Source: Pontiella sulfatireligans
Lineage (GTDB): Bacteria > Verrucomicrobiota > Kiritimatiellia > Kiritimatiellales > Pontiellaceae
Length of the DNA stretch: 64,000 nucleotides
Direction of reading: 5' to 3'
Assembly (NCBI RefSeq): GCF_900890705.1
Contig: NZ_CAAHFH010000002.1
Span: forward strand, 2,179,458 to 2,243,457
Shown: positions 17,461 to 26,619 of the stretch, in pieces
Layout: every line of letters starts with the position of its first letter
Position numbering within the stretch: the stretch's first letter is position 1
Notes under the pieces: generated by a model
Databases searched by the model: none
Seen by the model: the letters and a program-made list of their open reading frames with translations, nothing else
What the model was told of the DNA's origin: nothing
Translations under genes and position numbers: made by a program

Positions 17461-18393
17461 CTAAGCACATTCGTAACAGGGTATTTTCAGATCCGCTACG
17501 TAGTCTTCGATTTTAAATGAACATTCAGCAATGTCATATACGTCATCATTGCTTTGGTTGAACCGCACCTTGTTGCCAATAAATTCGATTTTTAACGGCA
17601 CAGCCATTTTCACTGAATCCGAGCATAAGCTCGCTGTTTCTGTGGGCTGATAGGTTTTTTCTGTGTCGGAATCTATCGTCACCGTCACTTTGCTCGACGT
17701 GGTGTACAGCGAGGAAACATTTCCGGCCGGATCAAAGTTGAGCGAATTGATATCTCCGGAAACGCCATCGGGATCATTGTCGAAGGCCTCCACTGTTCCG
17801 ATCGCCGTTTCAACGGCGGTTGGAATCAATGGTTCCAGGCTTTTGACGCTGCCCTCATCGTGGAAGGAAATTCCGGTTCTGGTTTCAATCATTCCGGCCG
17901 GCGTATTTGCGGAAATAATTTCTCCAGGCCAAAGTGTGATGCTTCGGATAATTCCTGATTTGTAAAACCCGAGGCTGATTGCTTTTGCGGTTATGGTTCC
18001 GGAGGGGAGTGCCAAATTCAGATCTTTGGCAAGCGCGAATTCATTTTCTTCCGTCCAGTAACCGCTCAGTTTACCTGTGATAGGGAACAGTTTTTTCAGG
18101 GTTCCGTCATTATAGAACAGCAGCATTTCCGAGGCGATGGTGCCGTATTTGGTTTCGATGTCCTGCTCATTCTGCAACGGCACTTTCCGCACGGTTCCAT
18201 TGGAGTGGAAGAGGATATATTTATGTTCCTTTCTTCCCAGATCTTCCACTTCATATTGGGGAATCAGGGTTCCGTAGGGCGTCTCGAATTCAGTGTAGCC
18301 TGTGAGCAGAATCGAGGCCGGCAGATCGGAGCTATGCATCTTGATATTTAGATAATCCGTTAGACCGCCGTACTTCGTGTTTACTTCCTTCAT
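17461..18393 (-). CDS. nif-linked beta-repeat protein of unknown function
   Basis: A 310-aa protein starting at MKEVNTKYGG, with AGGAG eight bases upstream. It is built from at least six imperfect repeats of roughly 35-45 residues, of the form [Y/T]GT-x-L followed by [L/F]FY-x-[D/S]G-x-[L/I]-[K/R]-x-[L/I]. Examples are KYILFHSNGTVRKVPL, MLLFYNDGTLKKLFPI, LGFYKSGIIRSITLWP and ISFHDEGSVKSLEPLI. This suggests a beta-solenoid or MORN-like fold. It ends in CYECA. It has no signal peptide. It lies downstream of nifK and the NifK-tail gene on the same strand, past a structured spacer, so a role in nitrogen fixation is inferred only from position. Confidence 0.6.
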   Translation of the reverse strand: MKEVNTKYGGLTDYLNIKMHSSDLPASILLTGYTEFETPYGTLIPQYEVEDLGRKEHKYILFHSNGTVRKVPLQNEQDIETKYGTIASEMLLFYNDGTLKKLFPITGKLSGYWTEENEFALAKDLNLALPSGTITAKAISLGFYKSGIIRSITLWPGEIISANTPAGMIETRTGISFHDEGSVKSLEPLIPTAVETAIGTVEAFDNDPDGVSGDINSLNFDPAGNVSSLYTTSSKVTVTIDSDTEKTYQPTETASLCSDSVKMAVPLKIEFIGNKVRFNQSNDDVYDIAECSFKIEDYVADLKIPCYECA

Positions 18394-18456
18394 GTTTCGT
18401 ACTCCTGTTGTGTATTGCATCGTATTACGTACTGCGTATTTCCGTCTTTAAACGGA

Positions 18457-18610
18457 GCCGGCTGGAAGCCGGCGGTACGTAAAAGATTGGAACCGGAGCG
18501 CGTGGTGCAGACAGAGAGGAGGAGAGAGAATTCCTGTTTGAAGCAATAGTATCCACGCACTCCGGTTCCAAAGGGTTTTCGTTCCCGCCTCCGGAACAGG
18601 CGGGAACGAA
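18457..18610 (-). other. Hairpin-rich spacer in the nif transcript
   Basis: Three stem-loops lie side by side: GCCGGC-TGGAA-GCCGGC at 18457-18473; an 18-bp inverted repeat with one mismatch (18488-18505 and 18553-18570); and a perfect 13-bp stem with a 7-base loop (18578-18610). None is followed by a strong T-run on the minus strand, so processing, mRNA protection or partial termination seem more likely than a simple intrinsic terminator. Confidence 0.6.
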
Positions 18611-18620
18611 GTTTGGAGTT

Positions 18621-18842
18621 TTACATTACGAGTTCCACATTAATGTCGGAACAGTCACGATCCTGACGGTCCATGATGGCACCCATTATGTGTTTTTCAA
18701 TGGCGAGCCCGATTATGTTGTAAAGAATTTCGGCGGTGAAGACGGCCGGTCGTTTCATGCCGCCACGGGCTGTTTTAAGATATTTATCGCCTTCCCGAAA
18801 AAAGCCTTGGTAGTCAGTCACGGTATCGCATTTTGCGAGCAT
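18621..18842 (-). CDS. Small protein with NifK-like C-terminal tail
   Basis: A 73-aa protein with a good ribosome site (AAGGGAGA seven bases before the ATG). Residues ~10-50 are predicted helical and include GMKRPAVFTAEILYNIIGLA then IEK, vaguely like a HEPN-type helical domain. The last 20 residues, GAIMDRQDRDCSDINVELVM, match the NifK C-terminus GAIMDRQDRDADDTKVELVM at 16 of 20 positions. Seven of the identical residues use different synonymous codons, which argues for an old, maintained relationship rather than a recent copy. It sits two genes after nifK. It could bind where the NifK tail normally docks, or could be a fossil fusion. Confidence 0.7.
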   Translation of the reverse strand: MLAKCDTVTDYQGFFREGDKYLKTARGGMKRPAVFTAEILYNIIGLAIEKHIMGAIMDRQDRDCSDINVELVM

Positions 18843-18886
18843 CTCATTCTCCCTTTATCTGAGGTTCATGTTTAAAATTTATGGGC

Positions 18887-18932
18887 GTACCGGCCGGGTG
18901 GTGAGGAACCATTTAAACCGCCCGGCCGGTAC
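18887..18932 (-). other. Perfect 12-bp stem-loop between nif11 and the small gene
   Basis: GTACCGGCCGGG (18887-18898) and CCCGGCCGGTAC (18921-18932) form a perfect GC-rich stem with a 22-base loop. It lies in the nif transcript between two small genes. No T-run follows on the minus strand. Confidence 0.6.
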
Positions 18933-18944
18933 ACGTGCATTCGG

Positions 18945-19166
18945 TCAGGTCCACCAGATTCCCCGCTTGCGCGGATTTCCGAACGATTCAAAAGAGTCGC
19001 CTGATTCACGCAGGACATCATCGAACTCCTCTAGCGTGTAGTTGTATCCTTCCCGGTTGGCTTCGGCCACAAAGGCTTCTTTGGGTTCAAGCTGGTCATA
19101 GCGAGCACGCAGCTTTTTGTCTTCCCCTCCGGCAATCAAAAAACGTTCTGCTTCTTTCTTGGCCAT
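18945..19166 (-). CDS. nif11: Nif11 family protein
   Basis: A 73-aa protein matching the Nif11 family: KEAERFL near the start, then EAFVAEANREGYNYTLEE and the ending ESFGNPRKRGIWW. Nif11 proteins are small nif-cluster products of unknown function, and the same fold was recruited as leader peptide for RiPPs. There is no Gly-Gly cleavage site or modifiable core peptide here and no RiPP enzymes nearby, so this is the nitrogen-fixation type. GGAGATACC precedes the ATG. It directly follows nifK, past a GC-rich hairpin (19188-19224). Confidence 0.85.
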   Translation of the reverse strand: MAKKEAERFLIAGGEDKKLRARYDQLEPKEAFVAEANREGYNYTLEEFDDVLRESGDSFESFGNPRKRGIWWT

Positions 19167-19187
19167 GGTATCTCCTTTTCGGTTTTT

Positions 19188-19224
19188 GGGAACCGGGCAT
19201 GTGAAATGACGGAGCCCGGATCCC
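19188..19224 (-). other. Stem-loop downstream of nifK
   Basis: GGGAACCGGGC (19188-19198) pairs with GCCCGGATCCC (19214-19224), ten of eleven positions, just after the nifK stop on the minus strand. It may stabilise the nifHDK message or reduce read-through into nif11. Confidence 0.5.
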
Positions 19225-19231
19225 TGATATT

Positions 19232-20614
19232 TTACATTACCAGTTCGACTTTTGTATCGTCGGCATCGCGGTCCTGACGGTCCATGATGGCCCCCAACAT
19301 CAGTTCGAGCAGGCGGATGCCGCCGGTGTAGCCCACGGTCGGGAAGTAGCTATGTCCGATACGGTCAAGAATCGGAAAGCCGTAGCGTACGAACGGAATG
19401 TCTTCATCGCGGGCGATGTATTTTCCGTAGGTATTGCCCAACAACAGGTCGACCGGCTCGTTCTTGATCCACTGATGCAACAGGAACATATCGGCCTGCG
19501 CACCATTCTGGACCTGAACATTCGGTGCTTTTTCAGCACACAGTTCCTGGATCTTTTTGGTGAACTTTTTGCCGGGCGTTCCGGAGATCACATGCGTCGG
19601 GATCATGTCGAGGTCGAGCAGGAATTCCACCATCGGAATGAGCTGATCGGGGTCGCCGAAGATCGCCACTTTCTTACCGTGCAGATACTGAGTCATATCG
19701 GCAATAACATCGACCAATCGGCCGCGTTCAGCAACGAAGGCCGCCGGAACGGTAACCCTGGCGGCTTCACTGAGTGCCGTGATGAAACGGTCTGATGCGG
19801 AGAGGCCCACTGGAATGTCGAGCACTTCGTACGGCACCTTAAAGCTGCTGTCGAGCAGTTTAGCAGCATCTTCAGAAGCAAACGCACCGCACGCCAGCGT
19901 CTTGATGCTGTCGCCGGAGGAGGCAATGTCTTCAACCGTTGCGCCGCCGTCGGGATACATTTTATATTCACCGGTCTGCGGAGAATCGACCACGTCGGAG
20001 GTATCGGGATACAGTACGATCTTGGCACCCATATCCTTGGCGATACGTTTGATTTCGCGCATGTCGGAAGGCTCAACCCAGCCCGGCAGAATGTTAACCT
20101 GATCCTTGGCGACACCGGTGTGTTCCACCAGACCTTTAACGATTCCGGTGCACATGTTGGAAAATCCAGTAACGTGCGATCCGATATAACTTGGCGTGTT
20201 GCAGTAGATCACCTTTTTACCTGCGGGTACCTTTCCATCTTCAATGGCTTTGGAGCAGATCTGATTGAGGTCGTCTCCAATGGTTTCCGACAGGCAGGTG
20301 GTGTGAACGGCCACGAGATCCGGATTGTAGATCGTGAACATATTGGTCAGGGCCTGCATCAGGTTGGCCTGTCCGCCAAAGACCGAGGAGCCTTCTGTGA
20401 AGGCACTGGTTCCAGCCATGATTGGATCTTTATAGTGACGCGTAAGAACACTGCGGTGATAGGAGCAACAGCCCTGTGAGCCGTGTGAGTGTGGCAGGCA
20501 TCCGTGGACGCCCAAGGCCGCATACATGGCACCGACTGGCTGGCAGGTTTTCGCCGGGTTGATGGTTAACGCTTTGCGTTCCTTAACTTCTTTGGGTGTG
20601 TGTCTTAGTAACAT
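19232..20614 (-). CDS. nifK: Nitrogenase MoFe protein beta chain
   Basis: A 460-aa NifK, of the shorter type found in Clostridia, methanogens and delta-proteobacteria. The P-cluster cysteines are visible: C24 in KTCQPVG, C49 in GSQGCCSYH and C107 in TTCLSE. The N-terminal ~50 residues present in Azotobacter NifK are missing, as expected for this group. It ends DRQDRDADDTKVELVM. With NifD it forms the alpha2-beta2 MoFe protein that reduces N2. It follows nifD after a 97-bp spacer with an 11-bp stem-loop. Confidence 0.97.
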   Translation of the reverse strand: MLLRHTPKEVKERKALTINPAKTCQPVGAMYAALGVHGCLPHSHGSQGCCSYHRSVLTRHYKDPIMAGTSAFTEGSSVFGGQANLMQALTNMFTIYNPDLVAVHTTCLSETIGDDLNQICSKAIEDGKVPAGKKVIYCNTPSYIGSHVTGFSNMCTGIVKGLVEHTGVAKDQVNILPGWVEPSDMREIKRIAKDMGAKIVLYPDTSDVVDSPQTGEYKMYPDGGATVEDIASSGDSIKTLACGAFASEDAAKLLDSSFKVPYEVLDIPVGLSASDRFITALSEAARVTVPAAFVAERGRLVDVIADMTQYLHGKKVAIFGDPDQLIPMVEFLLDLDMIPTHVISGTPGKKFTKKIQELCAEKAPNVQVQNGAQADMFLLHQWIKNEPVDLLLGNTYGKYIARDEDIPFVRYGFPILDRIGHSYFPTVGYTGGIRLLELMLGAIMDRQDRDADDTKVELVM

Positions 20615-20646
20615 GGTTTTCTCCGGTTATATGGGTTCAAGAGAGG

Positions 20647-20694
20647 AAGGGTTGCAGAGTTTAAGAGGGTGAACTTTTCAACGCTGCAACCCTT
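20647..20694 (-). other. Stem-loop between nifD and nifK
   Basis: AAGGGTTGCAG (20647-20657) and CTGCAACCCTT (20684-20694) form a perfect 11-bp stem with a 26-base loop. Since NifD and NifK are needed one to one, this is more likely an mRNA-stability or processing element than a terminator. Confidence 0.55.
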
Positions 20695-20711
20695 GAACCT
20701 TTAACTTTCCT

Positions 20712-22352
20712 TTAGGCGACATATTCCGCACAGATGCAGGGATCCGATGCGCCCGTTTCCAGCCACGGGGCTTTCAGCTTTTTCCAGATGGAGGTGCTGA
20801 GCATGCGCTCGATATCTGTGTAGAAGTTTTTGGCTCCCTCGAAGCCGGCATACGGTCCGCCGTAGTCGTAGCTGTGAAGCTGCTTCAACGGAATACCCAT
20901 TTTCTGGACGACATATTTTTCCTTAATGCCGGCGCAGAAGATGTCGGGTTTATAATACTCGATCAGCTTGTCCGCTTCCCAATGGCTGATGTCGTCCACG
21001 ATCAGGGATTGGTCGGCCATATCGTTTTTCATCCCTTTGTATTCGCTGAATTCAAGGCCGTTCTTTTCGAGGTCTTCCAGCTCAACTTTTGTTTTGCGCG
21101 GGTTGTAGAGTTCCGGATCGGCTTCGATCTTGAGCTCTTCAATGTTGCGGCTGTCGGCATCGACTTTAATGGTCGGCAGAACTTTACGGCCTTCATAGTC
21201 ATCGCGATGGGCAAACTCATATCCGGCGGAAACGGTCGTCATCCCCATTTCTGCAAAGAGTTCCTGGTAGTGATGTGCACGGGAGCCTCCCACAAACATC
21301 ATCGCCAGTTTTCCATCGGTCGTCTTGAGGACATCCTTGGCGGCCTGTTTGACGGACGGCAGCTCGGCGGTAATCACTTCTTCGATCCGGGCAATCAGTT
21401 CGGGATCTTCGTAGTATTCGCCGATCCGGCGCAGGCTCTTGGCCGTTGCATCGCCCCCGATAAAGTTGACCTTGAACCACGGAATACCATATTTGGTTTC
21501 CATCATTTCAGCCACATAGTTGATCGAGCGGTGACACATCACCAGATTCAGATCCGCCGTATGCGAACGTTCGAAACCTGTGACGTTCGAATTGCCCGAA
21601 AAGGTGCTGATGACGTTGATGCCGCAGAGTTCGAAGATTCGATCGAGCTCAAAAGCGTCTCCACCAATGTTATACTCGCCCAACAGGTTAATGTTGTATT
21701 TGCCTTCCGGCTGCGTGTTGTCGCGACCAATCACATGTTTGAAGAGCTGGTTGTTGGCAATGTGATGGCCCGCAGACTGGGAAACACCCTTATAGCCTTC
21801 GCAACTGAAGCCAAACACATTGCAGTCGCCGAACTTCTCTTTCATTTCACGGGATACCGCATGGACATCGTCCCCGATCAGACCAACCGGGCAGGTAGAG
21901 AAAACGCCGATCGCCTTCGGTTTGAAGATGTCATAGGCTTCCTGAATCGCCTGTTTCAGTTTCTTTTCACCGCCGAATACAATGTTGGAGTCCTGCATGT
22001 CGGTCGAGAAGCAGTAGTTGATGAAGTTTTCACCGTCAGGCCCCGCTTCACCGGGGTCGGTCTGGTTGCGGCGCGTCAGCCAGGCATAGAAGCTGCAGCC
22101 GATCGGTCCGTGAACCAGGTTGATGATGTCGCGTGTCGGACCGAGTACCACCCCTTTACAGCCGGCATAGCAGCAGCCGCGCTGGGTGATGATTCCCGGA
22201 ATGGTGCGGACGTTGGACTGTACTTCCTGATCCATGCTTTTGTCGACGACGACCATTGATTTTGCACGTTTACGCGCAATTTTCGGGGGATATTTCGCAA
22301 GGATTTCCTCCTTGATGATGGAAGGATCCGGTAATTTTTTGTCTTCGCTCAT
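20712..22352 (-). CDS. nifD: Nitrogenase MoFe protein alpha chain
   Basis: A 546-aa NifD. P-cluster ligands are C60 (QRGC), C86 (GPIGC) and C154 (STCPVGLIGDD). FeMo-cofactor ligands are C273 (LVMCHRSINY) and H493 (KQLHSYDYGGPY). The active-site residues equivalent to Azotobacter Gln191 and His195 are present as Q192 and H196 in GVSQSAGHH. An insertion of about 50 residues (near 385-440) is characteristic of the Clostridium pasteurianum-type enzyme. No vnfG or anfG gene is present, and modABC and nifV are close by, so this is a molybdenum nitrogenase. Its ATG overlaps the nifI2 stop (ATGA), so translation is coupled. Confidence 0.97.
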   Translation of the reverse strand: MSEDKKLPDPSIIKEEILAKYPPKIARKRAKSMVVVDKSMDQEVQSNVRTIPGIITQRGCCYAGCKGVVLGPTRDIINLVHGPIGCSFYAWLTRRNQTDPGEAGPDGENFINYCFSTDMQDSNIVFGGEKKLKQAIQEAYDIFKPKAIGVFSTCPVGLIGDDVHAVSREMKEKFGDCNVFGFSCEGYKGVSQSAGHHIANNQLFKHVIGRDNTQPEGKYNINLLGEYNIGGDAFELDRIFELCGINVISTFSGNSNVTGFERSHTADLNLVMCHRSINYVAEMMETKYGIPWFKVNFIGGDATAKSLRRIGEYYEDPELIARIEEVITAELPSVKQAAKDVLKTTDGKLAMMFVGGSRAHHYQELFAEMGMTTVSAGYEFAHRDDYEGRKVLPTIKVDADSRNIEELKIEADPELYNPRKTKVELEDLEKNGLEFSEYKGMKNDMADQSLIVDDISHWEADKLIEYYKPDIFCAGIKEKYVVQKMGIPLKQLHSYDYGGPYAGFEGAKNFYTDIERMLSTSIWKKLKAPWLETGASDPCICAEYVA

Positions 22353-22759
22353 GCTAAACCTCCTGAGGAGTCAAGTACGTCGCCACCACAAGGGCCTTCG
22401 ACGGTTTCTCCAGTTCTGATGCGGGTTGCTTCCAATATCGGCAGGACAAATATTTTTCCATCGCCTGAACTGCCGGTTTGATTCGTGTTAATGATGGTAT
22501 CGACGGTTTTTTCCACCCAGTCGTCGGACACCACAACGGTGATCAAACGCTTGGGGACGAGGCGCGGACCTTCGCCCAGCTGCTCGATCGCTTCCGGGGC
22601 GCCTTCTTCGGCGCCGTGCAGGATGCGGAAATCGACCAGGCCTTTTCCGCGGCCTTGGACCCGCCCGGTGGCGGTGAAGGAGCTGATGCCCGCTTCGTTC
22701 AACGCACGCTTGGTGTCGTTGATTTTGTTCATTCTAATGACAGCCATTACTTCTTTCAT
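22349..22759 (-). CDS. nifI2: PII-like nitrogenase regulator NifI2
   Basis: A 136-aa member of the PII superfamily, longer than GlnB through an extended T-loop region, with the C-terminal GDGKIFVLPILEATRIRTGE block of the family. Position between nifH and nifD, immediately before nifD, identifies it as NifI2. In methanogens NifI1 and NifI2 form a complex that binds NifDK and blocks dinitrogenase activity when ammonium appears, with 2-oxoglutarate and ATP relieving it. The same switch is expected here. Confidence 0.93.
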   Translation of the reverse strand: MKEVMAVIRMNKINDTKRALNEAGISSFTATGRVQGRGKGLVDFRILHGAEEGAPEAIEQLGEGPRLVPKRLITVVVSDDWVEKTVDTIINTNQTGSSGDGKIFVLPILEATRIRTGETVEGPCGGDVLDSSGGLA

Positions 22760-22810
22760 AACACACTCCGTGTGAGTTTTAAGTGTTTAGGTTTTAGGTG
22801 TTAAGAAGCG

Positions 22811-23143
22811 CTAGGCGTCTTTTACCCCGGAGCTGATGGTGTAGATTTCATCGACGGGCGAGATGAAGATCTTGCCGTCGCCGAAGTTTCCGGTTTCGCT
22901 GCTCTTAGCCGATGCAAGCACCGCCTTGATCACGAAATCTTTGTCTTCTACAGGAATAACCGTCATTAGCATTTCCTTCGGCAGCTCGTCGTAGGTCACT
23001 TCGCCGACCTTCAGGCCGCGTTGCTTGCCACGTCCGAAAACGGGAACCTTGGTGACGGCCGGGTAGCCGGCTTCGAGCAGGCATTTCATGACGGCATCCG
23101 CCTTTTCCGGACGAACGATGGATCGAATGAGTAGTTTAGACAT
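22811..23143 (-). CDS. nifI1: PII-like nitrogenase regulator NifI1
   Basis: A 110-aa PII-type protein with the standard length, a T-loop region containing GRGKQRGLKVGEVTYDELPK and the C-terminal GDGKIFISPVDEIYTI block. It is the first PII gene after nifH and thus NifI1. It acts together with NifI2 on nitrogenase. The uridylylated tyrosine of GlnB's T-loop has no obvious equivalent, which is normal for NifI proteins. Gaps of about 115 bp to nifH and 51 bp to nifI2 are compatible with one transcript. Confidence 0.93.
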   Translation of the reverse strand: MSKLLIRSIVRPEKADAVMKCLLEAGYPAVTKVPVFGRGKQRGLKVGEVTYDELPKEMLMTVIPVEDKDFVIKAVLASAKSSETGNFGDGKIFISPVDEIYTISSGVKDA

Positions 23144-23258
23144 GGTTTTCTCCTGGTAGTTTTTGTAGTGTTTGGTTCGTGGTGCCTAGTGCCCTGGCCC
23201 TAATTTTTCTTGCTTAAGCACCAAGGACTAGGAACTAAGAACCGGTAGCTTTGCTGCC

Positions 23259-24083
23259 TTATGCATCAAATCCGTATTTGACCATCAGCTCTTCGAGGTC
23301 TTCCATTTCGAGCGGTTTCGGAATCACGCGCATTTCGTTGTCGTTGATCTTTTTCGACAGGGCGCGATATTCGTCGGCCTGGCCGGATTCCGGTGCGAAC
23401 TCGATGACGGTCTGACGATTAAGCTCGGCGTGCTGAACGATGTTGTCGCGCGGCACGAAGTGAATCATCTGCGTGCCGAGACGGTCCGCCAGTTCGGTGA
23501 TCAGTTCGAGTTCGTTGTCGCATTTGCGGCTGTTGCAGATCAGGCCGCCCAGACGAACGCCGCCGGCATCCGCAAACTTCACGATACCCTTGCAGATGTT
23601 GTTGGCCGCATACATGGCCATCATTTCACCGGAAACCACAATGTAGATTTCTTCGGCCTTGCCTTCGCGGATCGGCATGGCGAATCCTCCGCAGACCACG
23701 TCGCCGAGTACGTCGTAGAAAACATAGTCGAGCTTCTGGTCGGGCTCGTAAGCACCCAGCTGTTCAAGCAGGTTGATGGAGGTAATGATTCCGCGTCCGG
23801 CGCAACCCACGCCCGGTTCCGGTCCACCGGATTCAACACAACGGGTGCCGCTGTAGCCATCCTTGATAACGTCATCGATTTCGACATCTTCGCCTTCTTC
23901 GCGCAGCGTATCGAGCACGGTTCCCTGAGCCATGCCGCCCAGCAGCAGGCGGGTCGAGTCGGCCTTCGGGTCGCAGCCGACCACCATCACCTTGTTGCCC
24001 GCTTCGGCCAGTCCGGCCACCGTGTTCTGCGTTGTCGTTGATTTTCCGATGCCGCCTTTTCCGTAGATTGCGATTTTTCTCAT
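23259..24083 (-). CDS. nifH: Nitrogenase iron protein (dinitrogenase reductase)
   Basis: A 274-aa NifH. The Walker A loop GKGGIGKS spans residues 8-15. The bridging 4Fe-4S cysteines of the dimer are C94 (GVGCAGRGI) and C131 (GDVVCGGFA). Arg97, the residue that DraT ADP-ribosylates in other bacteria, is conserved, though no draT or draG is in the window. It transfers electrons to NifDK with ATP hydrolysis and is also needed for cofactor assembly. It is the first gene behind the sigma-54 promoter at 24161-24176, with a leader of roughly 65 bases. Confidence 0.98.
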   Translation of the reverse strand: MRKIAIYGKGGIGKSTTTQNTVAGLAEAGNKVMVVGCDPKADSTRLLLGGMAQGTVLDTLREEGEDVEIDDVIKDGYSGTRCVESGGPEPGVGCAGRGIITSINLLEQLGAYEPDQKLDYVFYDVLGDVVCGGFAMPIREGKAEEIYIVVSGEMMAMYAANNICKGIVKFADAGGVRLGGLICNSRKCDNELELITELADRLGTQMIHFVPRDNIVQHAELNRQTVIEFAPESGQADEYRALSKKINDNEMRVIPKPLEMEDLEELMVKYGFDA

Positions 24084-24160
24084 GGTGCTTCTCCTTGGTT
24101 GGTTAACTTGTTTCCAATTTCAATTCGGTTTCTTACTTCCCTAAATGTGACATCCCCTAT

Positions 24161-24176
24161 TGCAACAGGTGTGCCA
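24161..24176 (-). promoter_or_regulatory. Sigma-54 promoter of nifH
   Basis: On the minus strand TGGCACACCTGTTGCA fits the -24/-12 consensus TGGCAC-N5-TTGCA without mismatch. It lies about 78 bp before the nifH start codon. The sequence around it (CCCTATTGCA.CAGGTGTGCCA on the plus strand) is almost the same as at the nifE promoter. It implies RpoN and NifA control. Confidence 0.93.
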
Positions 24177-24279
24177 TCGCGGATCGCGCAAGCGCTCCGC
24201 AGTTGCAAGCTGTTGGTTGATAGTTGATAGGAAGTTTTGTGCGGACGGATGCGTGTGGCGGGGGGAGGGGCGGCGCTTC

Positions 24280-24404
24280 GGAAATAAATGTCGGAACCGG
24301 CGGGCGCCCATGAGGTGCTGCTGTGTAACCCGCTATGAACGAGAAGGAAGCAGGAAAGTCCGACAATTATTTCCCCCCTAAAAACCGGGAAGACAAATAT
24401 TTCC
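24280..24404 (-). promoter_or_regulatory. Candidate nif enhancer: three GACAWWTATTTCC motifs
   Basis: The motif occurs as GGAAATAAATGTC at 24280-24292, inverted as GACAATTATTTCC at 24362-24374, and again as GACAAATATTTCC at 24392-24404. The first copy starts 104 bp beyond the sigma-54 element, and the centres of copies one and two are 82 bp apart. Both distances are identical upstream of nifE. No canonical NifA TGT-N10-ACA site was found here. Confidence 0.7.
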
Positions 24405-24423
24405 CGCATGGGAGGCGGATGGA

Positions 24424-24875
24424 TTACGAACGGTGCAGCAGGCGCCGCAGATCCACCAGCTGGGTCTGTTTCCACGCATGCTTGCGGTAGAATTCCAGTG
24501 CGGGTGCGTTGCATCGGTCGGCCAGCAGCTGAAGCCGGGAGAGGCCCTGTTCGACGGCCCAGCGTTCCGCTTCGGCAAGCATCGCCGAGCCGATGCCCCG
24601 GCCTCGGTATTTGGCCAGAACGACCACATCCTCAATCAGCCCGACCTCCCGGCCTTCCGCGGTGGAAACCAGTCGCTGGACGGTGCACATGCCGACGGCG
24701 GCGCCGTCTTGCTCGGCAACCAGCACCAGGGCATCCGGGCGGTTGAGCAGCAGGTGCAGTCCCACGACCTGCTTCATCGGGTTCGGCGCAAAGTCGGCCT
24801 CGAGCGAAAAGAGCTGCGACAACAGTTCGATCATCGCAGGCAGGTCGGAGGCGGATGCTTTGCGTAGTACGGTGT

Positions 24876-24879
<4 letters not shown>
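24424..24879 (-). CDS. GNAT-family N-acetyltransferase in the nifA operon
   Basis: A 151-aa GNAT protein with the acetyl-CoA loop RGRGIGSAM (motif A) and the C-terminal ALEFYRKHAW motif B. Its ATG overlaps the nifA stop codon (ATGA), so the two are almost certainly translated from one message. The substrate may be a small amine or a protein; the sequence does not tell. Coupling to nifA makes a link to nitrogen regulation, such as acetylation of a nif protein, a reasonable but untested idea. Its 3' end lies next to the nifH upstream motifs. Confidence 0.85.
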
Positions 24880-26468
<1,589 letters not shown>

Positions 26469-26619
26469 TTGTTGGTCGTCATTTTGTTGGTCTTAATACA
26501 AATATGTCTAAAAAAACACGTCCGCGACATGTTTGGTAATATAACGCAATAAGCGTACCAAGATGTAGGATCTGGATGGAAAGACATGATCAGTGAGCTC
26601 TCTGTGTCACGATTCACGC

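Noticed and set aside
20874..22259. 461-codon plus-strand open frame opposite nifD
   Set aside because: It is fully antisense to nifD, whose ligand residues are all in place; the translation has no recognisable motif and comes from GC-biased codon usage of nifD.
20712..22352. Alternative V- or Fe-only nitrogenase assignment
   Set aside because: No delta-subunit gene (vnfG/anfG) is present, active-site Gln/His match NifD, and modABC plus nifV are in the cluster.
24080..24514. 144-codon minus-strand open frame upstream of nifH
   Set aside because: It covers the sigma-54 promoter and enhancer motifs, has low-complexity composition and no ribosome site; conserved regulatory spacing explains the region better.
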